A DNA stretch of 64,000 nt from Choristoneura fumiferana (GCF_025370935.1 NC_133491.1:11569767-11633766), one strand, 5' to 3'; positions 42,893 through 53,104 are shown, counted from the first letter of the stretch. The notes: generated by a model not told the origin, from the letters alone. Numbers and translations: made by a program.

Positions 42893-43585
42893 GGTGAGGT
42901 TATTTTTTAGCTTTTTTTTTCTTGCGCCGAATTTTAGTTAACAAATTTATGCTCTCTTTCTTTCTTTTAACTGAAAGGGGATTTATCCCAAGTGCCTAAG
43001 GGCGGGTCCAGCTATATAGCCAGCGGAACACATAGTAAAGTTTTATTTATAGCCGGGGGGGACTTATGGTCAAATCATACTTACCTAAGTATAACAAAAT
43101 CGACCTGACCCGATCGGATGGCCTGAGGCCGTATTGTCTAACGTTTCTGACACAAACAGTGCCAGAAACTTTACGCAATATACCTTCTGGTTAAAGCAGG
43201 TTATTTACCACAAGAGACATCTCTCTCTAATCGGATTCTTCGGCTCTTCTGGCACTGAAAACTAAAACATAACTAATACTTTTTAAGTTCTTCCAGAAAA
43301 TGCAACAGAAGCCTGAATCTTTTTACTTGCGCCGCATAGACGTCTACCAAGTTCGCCGTTTACTTATTTTCTACTTACTTACTCCTTGTCCTTTTCATTC
43401 TAAACCTACATGAAAGGGACGACTAGCGGACTTGGCAGTAGTTTCTGCCGGTAAATGGCAACCGGGATCGAATTAAATGCCCGGGTCAGGACGAAGGGCA
43501 TCCCGTGGCTTTCAATTGTTTTCATTCTTGGTACAATCACCGGTATTGTTATTTGAAGCTATTTGTGTATGAATTTGCTAGTTTC
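42893..43585. other. No recognised feature
   Basis: A GC-richer segment (43000-43270) without frames, motifs or copies in the window. Confidence 0.4.
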
Positions 43586-43857
43586 ATCATCATCCCAGCC
43601 TCACGTCCTTCTACTGGGCACAGCCTCCTCTCAGAATGAGAGGGCTTGGGCGGTAGTTCCCACGCGGGCCCAGTGCGGATTGAGAACTTCACACACACCA
43701 TTGAAGTGAGTAGCAGGGTTGTGCAGGTTTTCCTTCACCGTAAAGCTCGTGGTAAATATCAAATGAGGAAATTTCTCAGAGGTGCGAGCCGGGGTTTGAA
43801 CCCACGATCATCTGCTTGAGAGGCCACAGGTCATACCACTCGGTCACCACAGCTTCA
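43586..43857 (-). mobile_element. SINE-B
   Basis: Plus reading: ATCATCATCCCAGCCTCACG (3' tail), GGGCTTGGGCGGTAGTTCCC, CGCGGGCCCAGTGCGGATTG, TAAAGCTCGTGGTAAATATC, GAGCCGGGGTTTGAACCCAC (box B), CCACTCGGTCACCACAGCTT (box A). Confidence 0.85.
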
Positions 43858-43999
43858 TTTCATGTTTATATTATTCCAGTAAAATTGTGCCAGTAACATG
43901 ACACTGCGCTGTTCGATCGGTCTCGTGTAAACCTTAGAATGGTGACCCCGCGTCGTTTCTAGTCTCTAATGAAACGATTTTACTAAATTAATGTAAATA

Positions 44000-44147
44000 G
44001 GGCACTCAATGAGAGAGCTTGGGCCGTAGTTCCCACACCAGCCCGATGCGGATTGGGAATTTCACACACATCACTGAATCGCTTTTTAGGTTGCTGCAGA
44101 TTTCACGATTTTCCTTCACTGTAAAACTCGTGGTAAATTTCGAATAT
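44000..44147 (-). mobile_element. SINE-B middle fragment
   Basis: AATGAGAGAGCTTGGGCCGT, CGATGCGGATTGGGAATTTC and TAAAACTCGTGGTAAATTTC. Head and 3' end absent. Confidence 0.7.
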
Positions 44148-44412
44148 GGTTTCAACAAACAGACTTACTAACTTTCGCATTTAGACCTTATACTAACCGT
44201 TACCAGCGACTCCGGCGCACAATTCGGTTATCGCTATCCCGCGGGACCTATGCAATTTTCCGGGATAAAAACTATCCTATGGCCTTCTCCGGGACTCAAA
44301 CTATCTGTATAGGTACCGAATCTCATCTAAATCGGTTCAGCGGTTCAGACGTGATGAAGTAACAATTGAGTGATTGTGAGATTTACAAACTATCGCATTT
44401 ATAATATTAGCG
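44148..44412 (-). mobile_element. Helitron variant 2, two partial pieces
   Basis: 44155-44180 ends ACTTTCGCATTTAGACC. 44205-44412 holds GGTTATCGCTATCCCGCGGG, CTATGCAATTTTCCGGGATA, CATCTAAATCGGTTCAGCGG and CGCATTTATAATATTAGCGA, the Helitron 5' end (reverse). Confidence 0.6.
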
Positions 44413-44689
44413 ATTATAACAAAATTGCCAGCTTTGACAGATCCCAAACGTCTAAACAGATTTCTCGTCAATTTTTCGTACAATTTCCAAGTAAACGCGT
44501 GAACTGGCGTAAAAAACGCCACCGCTCAATTCTGCCCGCTTGCTAATAAGCTGCGCGCGCGCAAGAACACGCCATTTTAATACAAGGCGCTGACGTTTGA
44601 CTGACAGCTCCTGCTGCGCTCCCTGGCCGTCAGGGTTGCCACAAGGACGTACATCTATTGACTTATCTAATTGTGACTGATTTCTGATC

Positions 44690-44729
44690 TAAGGCGTATT
44701 ATAAAATTAATGATTACTCGTTTATCATG
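44690..44729 (+). pseudogene. LINE-J RT C-terminal piece, left of SINE-B
   Basis: AAGGCGTATTATAAAATTAA encodes KAYYKIND, matching the KAYYKVNDYIMDRDIWK end read from 50110-50170. The sequence resumes at 45046 after the SINE. Confidence 0.7.
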
Positions 44730-45045
44730 AACAGGAATCACCATCGTCATCATACCAGCCGATTTACTTCCCACTGCTGGGCACAGGCCTTCTCTCAGAA
44801 TGAGAGGGCTTGGGCCATAGTTCCCACGCGGGCCCAGTGCGGATTGCGAACTTCACACATACCATTGAATTACTTCACAGTGTGCAGGTTTCGTCAAGAT
44901 GTTTTCCTTCACTGTAAAGCTCGTGGTAAATTTCAAATGTAATTTCGCACATGAATTTCGAAATACTCAGAGGTGCGGGCCGGGGTTTGAACCCACCAAC
45001 CTCTGCTTGAGAGGCGGTCAAACCACTAGGCCACCACGGCTTCTG
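44730..45045 (-). mobile_element. SINE-B inserted in LINE-J
   Basis: CATCGTCATCATACCAGCCG (tail), GGGCACAGGCCTTCTCTCAG, GCGGGCCCAGTGCGGATTGC, GGCCGGGGTTTGAACCCACC and CCACTAGGCCACCACGGCTT (head). The LINE text GAACAGG before and GGACAGG after it look like a short target duplication. Confidence 0.88.
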
Positions 45046-45082
45046 GACAGGGATATTTGAAAATTATTCCGATACCTACATA
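45046..45082 (+). pseudogene. LINE-J piece, right of SINE-B
   Basis: GGACAGGGATATTTGAAAAT and TATTCCGAT continue the LINE text of 50095-50115 (reverse). Confidence 0.7.
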
Positions 45083-45143
45083 TTGGCAAATACTCAAATA
45101 GCGGCGGATCAACTGCGAAAAAAATTACGGTATACTAGTTTAA

Positions 45144-45284
45144 GGGGCTGTTTCACCATCCATTGACTAGCGTTAACCGACGGTTAAATGTGATGCCGTC
45201 TCCGTCTATTCGAACAAAACAAATAGAGACGGCATCACACCTAACCGCCAGTTAACACTAATCAATGGATGGTGAAACAGCCCC
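45144..45284. mobile_element. Harbinger-type MITE, intact 141 bp
   Basis: GGGGCTGTTTCACCATCCAT to GATGGTGAAACAGCCCC, with TAA immediately outside both ends (45141-45143, 45285-45287). Reverse complement of 12079-12219 with only a few substitutions. Confidence 0.9.
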
Positions 45285-45371
45285 TAAATATAATAAGAGC
45301 TACTTGAGCTTCCTGGATAAAGTGAAATCAAAAATACGTTGGCGTTTTAATCTGAAAGAACCTAACGAACA

Positions 45372-45560
45372 AGAAGTTGGAAAGCCCCGACATTGTCACT
45401 TCAAAGTTCAATATCTCAAAAACGGCTGAACCGATTTTGATAAAACATGTCTAATAACCATCGATAGAAAACTTGCTTTCAAATAAAAAAAGCCGCATTC
45501 AAATCAGTTTACTCGTTTAAGAGTTAAAGTGCCACAGACAGACACAGCTAAAGTGTGTGT
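45372..45560 (-). repeat. P2 repeat
   Basis: GTTGGAAAGCCCCGACATTG, TCACTTCAAAGTTCAATATC, AACGGCTGAACCGATTTTGA and AAGTGCCACAGACAGACACA. Confidence 0.65.
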
Positions 45561-45636
45561 GATCAAAATTTTTGCGCCTTGTCTTTCCGATGACGCTTAA
45601 CCGAGTAAAAGCTACTAAGCAATACATTTAATTCTG

Positions 45637-45815
45637 AACATGAATGTACTGTGAGACTAACTCATATTTAGTTAAATGAGCCGGAATAATTCACGTCTTA
45701 AATCGAGTGCCGCCGCCGTGTCGCGTTGCCAGTGGATGGGCTACGAATTAGCCCGAAACAATTCGAGCTAAACTAGATTTAAGACGTGAGTTATCAGAGT
45801 CTATTTCATTAACTA
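45637..45815. mobile_element. MITE Z, left arm deleted
   Basis: TTCACGTCTTAAATCGAG, then a GC-rich CCGCCGCCGTGTCGCG centre, then GGGCTACGAATTAGCCCGAA, ATTCGAGCTAAAC and TTTAAGACGTGAGTTAT. Compared with 50592-50845 the left copy of the TTAGCTCGACATGTTTCGGG block is missing. Confidence 0.7.
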
Positions 45816-45925
45816 CAATTTTTTTAATTATATATTTTTTAGGCTGTTAGATACAAATAGTTTATTACAAATAGTATATATATAAAATAATAGTATATAA
45901 ATTTATTTGTCTTTAATACTTTACT

Positions 45926-46515
45926 TACTCGTGACTACGGCCACTATAATGTGGTCGAAACGTCGAGGTAAATATTAATCGTGTGTTTTAGCGTGATAAG
46001 TCCTGTTTGTGGTATTTTGATTATTTGTCTTTGTTTAATAGCTTGTTTGTATTTACTTAATGGCTTAATCATTCAGTTACCAATAATTGCCAACCCTGCA
46101 GCTCTTTGTAGTTTTTAAAAATTCCGCACTTATGAATTTCGAATAAATCATAATGCGAGCCGGTTTGACCCCGATTGTTATAACGATTAATTAACAAGGT
46201 TCATTACTTTTTACTCGTGACACGGCCTCTATAATGTGGTCAACGTCCGTGGTAAATATTAATCGTGTGTTTTAGCGTGATAAGTTCTGTTTGTGGTATT
46301 TTGATTATTTGTCTTTGTTTAATAGCTTGTTTGTATTTACTTAATGGCTTAATCATTCAGTTACCAATAATTGCCAACCCTGCAGCTCTTTGTAGTTTTT
46401 ACAAATTCCCGCAACTTATGCGTTCTAATGAATAATATTGTCTATAATCGCATGCGCCGGTCTGACGACTCTCTTCAGTTTTAGCCCGATTAATTAGCTA
46501 ATGGTTCATTAAGTT
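45926..46515 (+). repeat. 284-bp tandem duplication
   Basis: ACTCGTGACTACGGCCACTA at 45929 and ACTCGTGACACGGCCTCTA at 46214; GCGTGATAAGT at 45991 and 46275. Identity is near complete across 45980-46125 / 46264-46409 and lower toward the unit ends. CACTATAATGTGGTCGAAAC is palindrome-like. Confidence 0.85.
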
Positions 46516-46607
46516 AATCAAGGTTGAGATCTTCTTTGAGTACAACGTACCCCGTTGAGTGCTATGCTATAGGTTCTGCTCGGGTTCTCCGAAAGATAGA
46601 ATTTTTA

Positions 46608-46660
46608 ATCGAAGTGCTTGTTATAGCCTAAATTTAAACAAGATATTTCGACTTTGCCAA
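46608..46660 (+). mobile_element. LINE-J 3' end fragment
   Basis: AAGTGCTTGTTATAGCCTAA and AACAAGATATTTCGACTTTG, with a decayed tail. Confidence 0.65.
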
Positions 46661-46744
46661 GTCAAGTTGCTATCAATTACTAAAGGCGATTTAAAAAAAA
46701 ACCGGCGATGCGATTAAAGTTTTTGCACTTGTTTTTGTACAGTC

Positions 46745-46865
46745 AACTACAAATAAATTTGACTCGGTGGAGCGATGTCTTCGCAGGGCGGCTGGCAAGA
46801 GCTGGATGAGAATGCGAGGATTGTATGGCGTATGAGAGGTTGTTCAGCAGTGGACGAATCTGACT
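46745..46865 (+). pseudogene. LINE 3' coding remnant
   Basis: CGGCTGGCAAGAGCTGGATG, GGATTGTATGGCGTATGAG and TTGTTCAGCAGTGGACGAAT resemble the GRRVWDERLLSSVDE-type end preceding a LINE tail (GACTGACTGATGATTAG). Class uncertain. Confidence 0.35.
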
Positions 46866-47464
46866 GACTGATGATTAGTAAGCGATACAGAAAACAGGTA
46901 CCTTGACTACACAGAAAGTTACAAGGTATGGTAAGACAGGCTCGTTTCAGAGCAATATCTTCTAAGCAACCTTTTTCAATGGAAAGAAGCAACTTTCTTG
47001 CTCTGGTTGCAGTGGCCATGTTGAATGACGTACACTAGTTTTAACTTTCCATTTAGATTATGATTAATTCTAAACCGACCACATCTCTAAACGACCCCAG
47101 TAAACAATCTTCAACAAATGTTGCCCTGGGTTAGCATTTATATAGAATAACATAGATATTGTCCGTTCGGCGGGGTCAGCCGATGGCCGAATTATGCAAA
47201 GTGTTCGGTCATTACGATGGCTCTATTTCGGGTAGTGCTGGGGTGTTTTGATACTTGGTGGTAGCTACAGATCTACTCATAAGAGTTGGCACGAATTAAC
47301 GTAGCGAATGAATGAAAGTAATGTCACTTGTCACTGTGAGTGCCGTTATTAAACGTGGGTCTTTATTGACACTTGTATTTCGAGGCTTCAAACGTCAACT
47401 AACAAAATGAGTCGATTTAATCATTCGTTAAAATTCGTGTTCTTTTTTTGACAGTCAATTATTT
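46866..47464. other. No recognised feature
   Basis: A 90-codon minus frame (46747-47019) overlaps the LINE remnant and is not supported. Confidence 0.4.
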
Positions 47465-47738
47465 TAACGGGTCCATATCGGCTTGCATACTTATTGGAAG
47501 TCCGAATGTAATAGTTGCCAGAATGATCGTTTGTCATAAGTTTTTATCTGAATCTAATAATTGTTCAGAATTGTTATAAAACAAACCTAACCTAACCTAT
47601 AGTTTTCTATACGACCATTTAAAAGTTTCAGAAAAATATAAGGTTTCAGTGGGAAAAAAATTGTGACAAACGATGATTCGGACAAAACTTACGTTATGAC
47701 AAGCGAAGAGTATGCGAACTTTGGCGCTCCCAGTTTGA
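47465..47738. mobile_element. MITE T, copy 3
   Basis: GGGTCCATATCGGCTTGCAT, CAGAATGATCGTTTGTCATA, AACCTAACCTAACCTATAG, AACGATGATTCGGACAAAAC and ATGCGAACTTTGGCGCTCCC. The ends GGGTCC and GCTCCC agree with the copy at 1884. No clean target duplication survives. Confidence 0.65.
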
Positions 47739-47829
47739 CTTATTGGGTTTGACCTCACAACCTTCGATTTAGTCATTGTGTGATAGACACATAGACATTA
47801 TCATTTACTCATTCAATTCATTCGAGCCA

Positions 47830-47939
47830 GGGGGGCTATTACGAAATTTGAAAGTCAAAGTTCGTATCGTTCCGTCCCTCTCACTCTCGTTTTAAATCGC
47901 GTCAGCGCGCAGTAGCGTTTTCACTTCGTATAGGGCCAG
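47830..47939. mobile_element. MITE-A, diverged
   Basis: GGGGGGCTATTACGAAATTT, AAGTTCGTATCGTTCCGTCC and CTCTCACTCTCGTTTTAAAT, in the opposite orientation to 40021-40151. Confidence 0.7.
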
Positions 47940-48122
47940 ATCTTGTGAATCGACCTGTACCTACCTTCGGATAAGTGAAGGCTGAATTTGAAAGTAGTTA
48001 TAGGTAGTTTAATTAATAAAAACTGACCAACTGCGAGTCGATCTCGCGCACCAAGTGTATCGTACAGTCAGAAGCAAAACTACTATAAATACTAATAAAA
48101 TATGGTGTTGACAAAACGTCCT

Positions 48123-48254
48123 GCAGGGCTACTCCGAAACTCGAAACTCGAAGTTCGTGTCGTGCGGTCCCTCTCGCTCTCGTATTAAATAGTATAAGTG
48201 TCAGAGGGACCGCACGACACGAACTTCGAGTTTCGAGTTTCGGAGTAGCCCTGC
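48123..48254. mobile_element. MITE-A, perfect 52-bp-arm hairpin
   Basis: The arms 48123-48174 and 48203-48254 are exact reverse complements (GCAGGGCTACTCCGAAACTC, GAAGTTCGTGTCGTGCGGTC, CCTCT as landmarks) around a 28-bp centre, CGCTCTCGTATTAAATAG onward. The lack of any mismatch means very recent formation or arm conversion. Confidence 0.9.
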
Positions 48255-49062
48255 TGTACGACAATGTAACTCACATTAAAGCTTCACTGATACAACAAGT
48301 GGAAAAACATCGAAATTCGAAAATGTGAAAAAAATATTGTAAGGAGATAAAGTCCTCTTATAAATAAACTCATCCTCTGTGCAAAACTTAAATTATTTTT
48401 TTCGAATTTAAACGTTTTTCTACTTGTATCGTATTAGTTATCAATAGACTTAAAACCATTCCTAGTTCGAATCTTTTCGGCTTTTTTTATTATTCTTTTA
48501 ATCTTAGTTTACGGTGAACCAAGCGTACTGCTAATAAAAAAAAAATAGGAACCTATTTAGGAAATCATCTTCACCTCTCTAAAACATGGGATGTAAAGTT
48601 TAACATTTCAAGTACCAAAACCTCTCCGCCTCTCTCGAACTAGCGCACGTGCGTCTTACTACGGGGGTAGTTTAAGAATTACAATCATTTATTCAGCAGT
48701 GGCCGGCGGTTTATTGACGTCGAGGTGATAGGAACGTGAGGTCTGCAATAAATAAAAACCGTTCAGGATAGCTTCGGTAGTGAGTGTTTTTTTTAACCCC
48801 CGACGCAAAAAGAGGGGTGTTATTTTGTACAAAAAGATAACGATTACTTACTAGTAAACTATGTTTAAAAGAAGCGGTAGTTGGGTGGGTGTTGCATGTT
48901 ATCATACCTGTAAAAATTAAAGATGGTCTGTAAAAATAAGAAATCCTTATTTTCCATTTTTTGGTGCTTTTTCTTTAGAAATATCATTCCGCAAAAACCG
49001 CAAGCACTTCTAGTTCCATTTATTATACACACACACACACAGACTCAAGAAAAAAGATGGTC
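48255..49062. other. Unassigned except a P2 head
   Basis: 48786-48827 (TTTTTTTAACCCCCGACGCA, AAAAGAGGGGTGTTAT) is a P2 head cut after 40 bp. An (AC)n run lies at about 49027-49043. No gene. Confidence 0.4.
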
Positions 49063-49113
49063 GAGTCCTGTGTTCAACGGTGGACGTCCTACGGCTAATT
49101 ATGATGATGATGA
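49063..49113 (+). mobile_element. RTE-like LINE 3' end
   Basis: CTGTGTTCAACGGTGGACGT, CCTACGGCTAATT and ATGATGATGATGATGG. Confidence 0.65.
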
Positions 49114-49861
49114 TGGCTCAAGAAGAAGTAAGTAAGTTCGATAAACCCATATTTTTTTTCGTAAATTATTCAAATCCACCTTCGGCTTGACGAAGTGAAC
49201 TATTTCGATATATCAAAGTAAATATCGTCTAGAACCCCGATATTATGCAAATCGTCAAATCACATTATTATTCATACTGTTTTTGCAAAGGGGCCAACAC
49301 TGAACCCTAATCTTAAAACCAGCTGTTTACAAAGTTACATAATTCACTTAGTCAAAACAAATACGGTTATAATCAACCTTGAAGCGTTTAAAGCACGGTT
49401 CAATATTGTTAGAATGCATTGTTTTAAGGGCACGAGATATTTTGGTGATCGAGTAATGCGCGCTATCCGTCCATAGATGGCGCTCGAGGCAATGCAAATT
49501 TTCGATAATGTAATTTCCTTATGAAAAAGCAGGGTTCCGCATAGATTTGATTGGAAAAACATCTGTAAGTTATTATTCTGTAATAAGATTAAGGTGTTTA
49601 ATGTTTGTTTGATATCTTACTTGTTTTGAATTATTGGGGACGGAAATTAATTTACGCGGGAGACTTTGTTTTTTGGAGAAGATTTTGTGAATTTTATAAT
49701 AGAGTTTTTTGTACGATGGAAGTTTAATGTCGTAAGGAGATAAGAAGAACAGATTTTAAAATAATTTTTTGATTTTAATACATTGAGCGTTTTTCTGTGC
49801 CGGTCTAAGTATATCAATAAAATATGTTAGGTACTTTTTGGTGCAAGACAGAGCAACTACA
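49114..49861. other. No recognised feature
   Basis: AT-rich. Holds one TAGATGGCGCTCG motif at 49474 (see findings). Confidence 0.4.
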
Positions 49862-50290
49862 TCAAAATCAAAATCAAAATATCTTTATTCAATTTAGGCT
49901 ATAACAAGCACTTATGAATGTCAAAAAAAATCTACCACCGGTTCGGAAAAACCTCTGTTGAGAAGAATCCGGCAAGAAACTCAACGAGGTATATTTTTTT
50001 TAAACAGATTTACAATATTATTAAATGATATCTATACATCACAAGTATTTAACACAACTTTATTTTCGCTATTTGAAGGGAGCGCTCATGCGGATCGGAA
50101 TTATTTCCAAATATCCCTGTCCATGATATAATCATTAACTTTATAATACGCCTTTGATATTAATGTCTTCTTGACAATAGATCTGAATTTTGTATCCGTT
50201 TCGTTTGTAATATTTTTTGGAATTTGATTATAAAAACGTATGCAATTTCCCAGAAACGACTTTTTGGTTTTAGCCAATCTGTGTAAACAT
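49862..50290 (-). pseudogene. LINE-J: RT C-terminus, 3' UTR and tail
   Basis: The minus strand from about 50255 encodes GNCIRFYNQIPKNITNETD, then KFRSIVKKTLISKAYYKVND and YIMDRDIWK before TAA. This is the usual C-terminal wording (CIRFYN.LP..I, K..VK..L..KAYY...DY) of Jockey/CR1-like reverse transcriptases of Lepidoptera. The 3' UTR and a TTTGATTTTGAT-type tail end at 49862. Only the terminal 50 or so residues survive. Confidence 0.8.
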
Positions 50291-50591
50291 TAGTTAAAAA
50301 AAACCGATTACCTGCGATATAGTGCCCCATAGTTCATTGATATGGACGTCCACAAAATAACACCTGATTCAATAAATTACGTTAAATTCCGCTAACATGG
50401 CATTTGTTGTTAGGGTCAATCGCTACATTGACTGGACTATTTAGTTCCACAGACCATGTAATAACTCATACGCCCCACTGACCTACGGCGCGTACGTATG
50501 CGCTGCTAAGTATGTGATCTATAGGTTGATCTTTTATTCACGAAGTACCATTTGACTCCTTGGCTCACCTTAGAACTTTAAATAAATCTAT

Positions 50592-50845
50592 TAATATTAA
50601 ATGATGTTGTACCGGATAAGTCACGTCTTAAATCGAGTTTAGCTCGACATGTTTCGGGCTAATTCGTAGCCTGGAGCGGTGGCGCGCAATGTGAGTGTTG
50701 CGGCAGCCGCCGAGTAACGTTGTTCCTAGGAAGAAGGGCTACGAATTAGCCCGAAACATGTCGAGCTAAACTCGATATAAGACGAGAGTTATGCAGTACA
50801 ATATCATTTAATATGAGCGAGTCTCACGGTAGTTTCATGTTCAAA
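50592..50845. mobile_element. MITE Z, complete palindrome
   Basis: Left arm (to 50671): AAATGATGTTGTACCGGATA, AGTCACGTCTTAAATCGAGT, TTAGCTCGACATGTTTCGGG, CTAATTCGTAGCC. The right arm, 50736-50816, is its reverse complement with few changes. The centre is GC-rich (GCGGTGGCGCGCAATG, GCGGCAGCCGCCGAG). No coding frame. Confidence 0.85.
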
Positions 50846-50869
50846 ATCTATTTATATATTAATCTATTT

Positions 50870-51120
50870 GACGACCGGATGGCTAAGTGGTTAGAGAACC
50901 TGACTACGAAGTTTGAGGTCCTGGGTTCGAATCCCGGCCGGGGCAGATATTTGTGTGAATAACACGAATGTTTGTTCTCGGGTCTTGGATGTTTAATATG
51001 TATTTAAGTATGTATTTATCTATATAAGTATGTTTATCCGTTGCCTAGTATCCATAGTACAAGCTTTGCTTAGTTTGGGACTAGGTCAATTGGTGTCAAA
51101 TGTCCCATGATATTTATTTT
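50870..51120 (+). mobile_element. SINE-A, full length
   Basis: GACGACCGGATGGCTAAGTG (box A), CCTGGGTTCGAATCCCGGCC (box B), CAGATATTTGTGTGAATAAC, TTGTTCTCGGGTCTTGGATG, TAGTTTGGGACTAGGTCAAT, TGTCCCATGATATTTATTTT. The best reference copy in the window. Confidence 0.9.
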
Positions 51121-51225
51121 ATTTATTATTTATTTATATTTAAAAATGTTTGTCAACTGTATATTACCCATAAAACAAGCTTAGCTTACTTTGCAATTAT
51201 TTAGGTCAATTGGTGTCAAATTTAA

Positions 51226-51253
51226 TGTTCTTCGGACCCCCGAAGAACATTTG
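51226..51253. repeat. Perfect short hairpin between two SINEs
   Basis: AATGTTCTTCGG and CCGAAGAACATT with three bases between them, preceded by a stray SINE-A phrase (GGTCAATTGGTGTCAAAT). Confidence 0.7.
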
Positions 51254-51490
51254 ACGTCCCACTACTGGGCACAGGCCTGCTCTCTGAGTGAGAGGGCTTG
51301 GGCCGTAATTTCCCACGCGGGCGCAATGCGGATTGGGAACTTCACACAAACCATTGTATTGCTTCGCAGGTTTGTGTAGCTTTCTTTACAATATTTTCCT
51401 TCACAGTGAAGGTAAATTTCAAATGTTTGAACCCACGGCTCTCTGCTTGAGAGGCCATAATGTCAAACCAGTGGGCTACAGCGACTCTCT
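51240..51490 (-). mobile_element. SINE-B, partly deleted
   Basis: ACGTCCCACTACTGGGCACA, GAGAGGGCTTGGGCCGTAAT, GCGGATTGGGAACTTCACAC and GAGGCCATAATGTCAAACCA. The box B neighbourhood is shortened. Confidence 0.75.
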
Positions 51491-51499
51491 TGCCTTATT

Positions 51500-51882
51500 T
51501 TATTAATAAATATCATGGGACACTTGACACCAATTGACCTAGTCCCAAACTAAGCAAAGCACTTAGCTATGGATCCTAGGCAACGGATACATACTCAAAT
51601 ACATATTAAACATCCAAGACCCGAGAACAAACATTCGTATTATTCATACAAATCAAGCAAGACAGCCGGTGAAATTACTGGCACTGGAGGTGTCCCATCT
51701 TAGGCCTCTAGGTTGGCAACGCATCTGCGCTCCCCCTGGTGTTGCAGGTGTCTATGGGTGGTGGTGATCTCTTACCATCAGGAGACCCACTTGCTTGTTT
51801 GTCATCCAGTCGAAAAAAAAAACAAATATCGAACCTCAAGCTTCGAAGCCAGGTTCTCTAACCACTTGGCCATCCGGTCGTC
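51500..51882 (-). mobile_element. SINE-A split by another retroposon
   Basis: 51500-51653 (AATATCATGGGACACTTGAC, AAACATCCAAGACCCGAGAA) and 51828-51882 (TCGAACCTCAAGCTTCGAAG, CCACTTGGCCATCCGGTCGT) are the two halves. A (TCGG)n run follows at 51880-51893. Confidence 0.85.
51654..51821 (+). mobile_element. poly(A)-tailed retroposon nested in SINE-A
   Basis: A 168-bp insert flanked by ACAAAT on both sides (51648-51653, 51822-51827). It runs CAAGCAAGACAGCCGGTG, GGTGTCTATGGGTGGTGGTG, ATCTCTTACCATCAGGAGAC, CATCCAGTCGAAAAAAAAAA. The A tail and short duplication are those of a LINE-mobilised insertion, either a SINE or the 3' end of a LINE. Confidence 0.8.
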
Positions 51883-52148
51883 GGTCGGTCGGTGGTCGTC
51901 CTAAGTTATTCTAGTCCATATAAACATCCTAAAACTTCAATATTTAACCGATAGAAGTCTATTTTACTTCAAGATTATAACTGAAAGCTTAAACGACTTT
52001 ATCACAATACTGTAGAGTTTAAATTGCTTTGCATCGAAATATTAAATATGAATTGAGGGTCAGTGCGTCGTATTATTGTCGGGTATAAATCAATGCTAGC
52101 GAATATCGATGGTGCTTTTAAGTGGCATTTAGAATTATTAAATAACTA

Positions 52149-52224
52149 CGTATCATCATTATCATATCAGCCGGCGGACGTCCACTATTGGACATAGGTT
52201 GCCCATAGACCTCTAGTTGCTTCT
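52149..52224 (-). mobile_element. RTE-like LINE 3' end
   Basis: CATCATTATCATATCAGCCG, GCGGACGTCCACTATTGGAC and CCCATAGACCTCTAGTTGCT. Confidence 0.7.
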
Positions 52225-52391
52225 GGTGGATTACCACCTATACTGAAGTCATAAGGCAAAATGCGGTATTTAATAAAACAATTTTGAGCTATACTATTTG
52301 ATACAGAATCTTCACAATGCTTGACAATGGTATAAATAACTCAAGAATATTCAGTATTTTGCCTTAAGAGGACAGTAAGCAACACTGCCTG

Positions 52392-52565
52392 CGTAGAGAT
52401 TTTTAACACCGTTTGAACTATGGATTAAATTTTTCGGGAGCTATCCTATATTTTTTCCAGGGTCTCCAGCTATCCTCATACTAAATTTTGTCAAAATCGG
52501 TCCAGCGGTTTAAGCGTGAAGAAGTAAAAGACAGGCAGAGTTACTTCCGCATTTATAATATAAGT
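52392..52565 (-). mobile_element. Helitron variant 2 fragment
   Basis: GGGAGCTATCCTATATTTTT, CAAAATCGGTCCAGCGGTTT, AAGCGTGAAGAAGTAA and CCGCATTTATAATATAAGTG, a decayed 5' end. Confidence 0.5.
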
Positions 52566-52774
52566 GGGATTGGTAAAGTAAGGATAGACTTAGACTCAGA
52601 CCCTTTCAGCACATGACAGTGCAAATAATTTTATTGATACCCGGCGATTTTAGATTTTCAGCTACCGTTAAACTGGCCAAGTAATAAAGTAAGTAATGTA
52701 ATGTAAATAATAAAAAAACAACAAAACAAAAGAGTACAAGAGCGCACTTATTCCTAAAAGGATCTTCTCAAAGG

Positions 52775-52970
52775 ATTTTTCCAAGTGTGAGTCGGACTCG
52801 CGTCGCGCTACTTAGAATGACGGACAACAAAAAAATAAGATTTTCAGTTTTTATATCGGTTGTGCTATAACTTATAAAAGCTACCTTCGTACCAAACTTC
52901 AAGTGTCTAAGACAACTAGTAGTATCCATATATCCAATAGGTCGTTATTCCCCGGCAATTTGACCTGTAT
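52775..52970 (+). repeat. P3 repeat, copy 1
   Basis: AAGTGTGAGTCGGACTCGCG, TATATCGGTTGTGCTATAAC and TACCAAACTTCAAGTGTCTA run parallel to 59576-59790. Confidence 0.6.
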
Positions 52971-53104
52971 AATTTTCTCACATGCAATTATCTATGGCAC
53001 ATTCTCCATTAAAAGGTAAATAATATGATAAACAAAATGTATATGTTAACAGTTACTTTTATCTGTATTTGTGTTGTACTTTTATGTGTGTTGTTCACGT
53101 AGAA

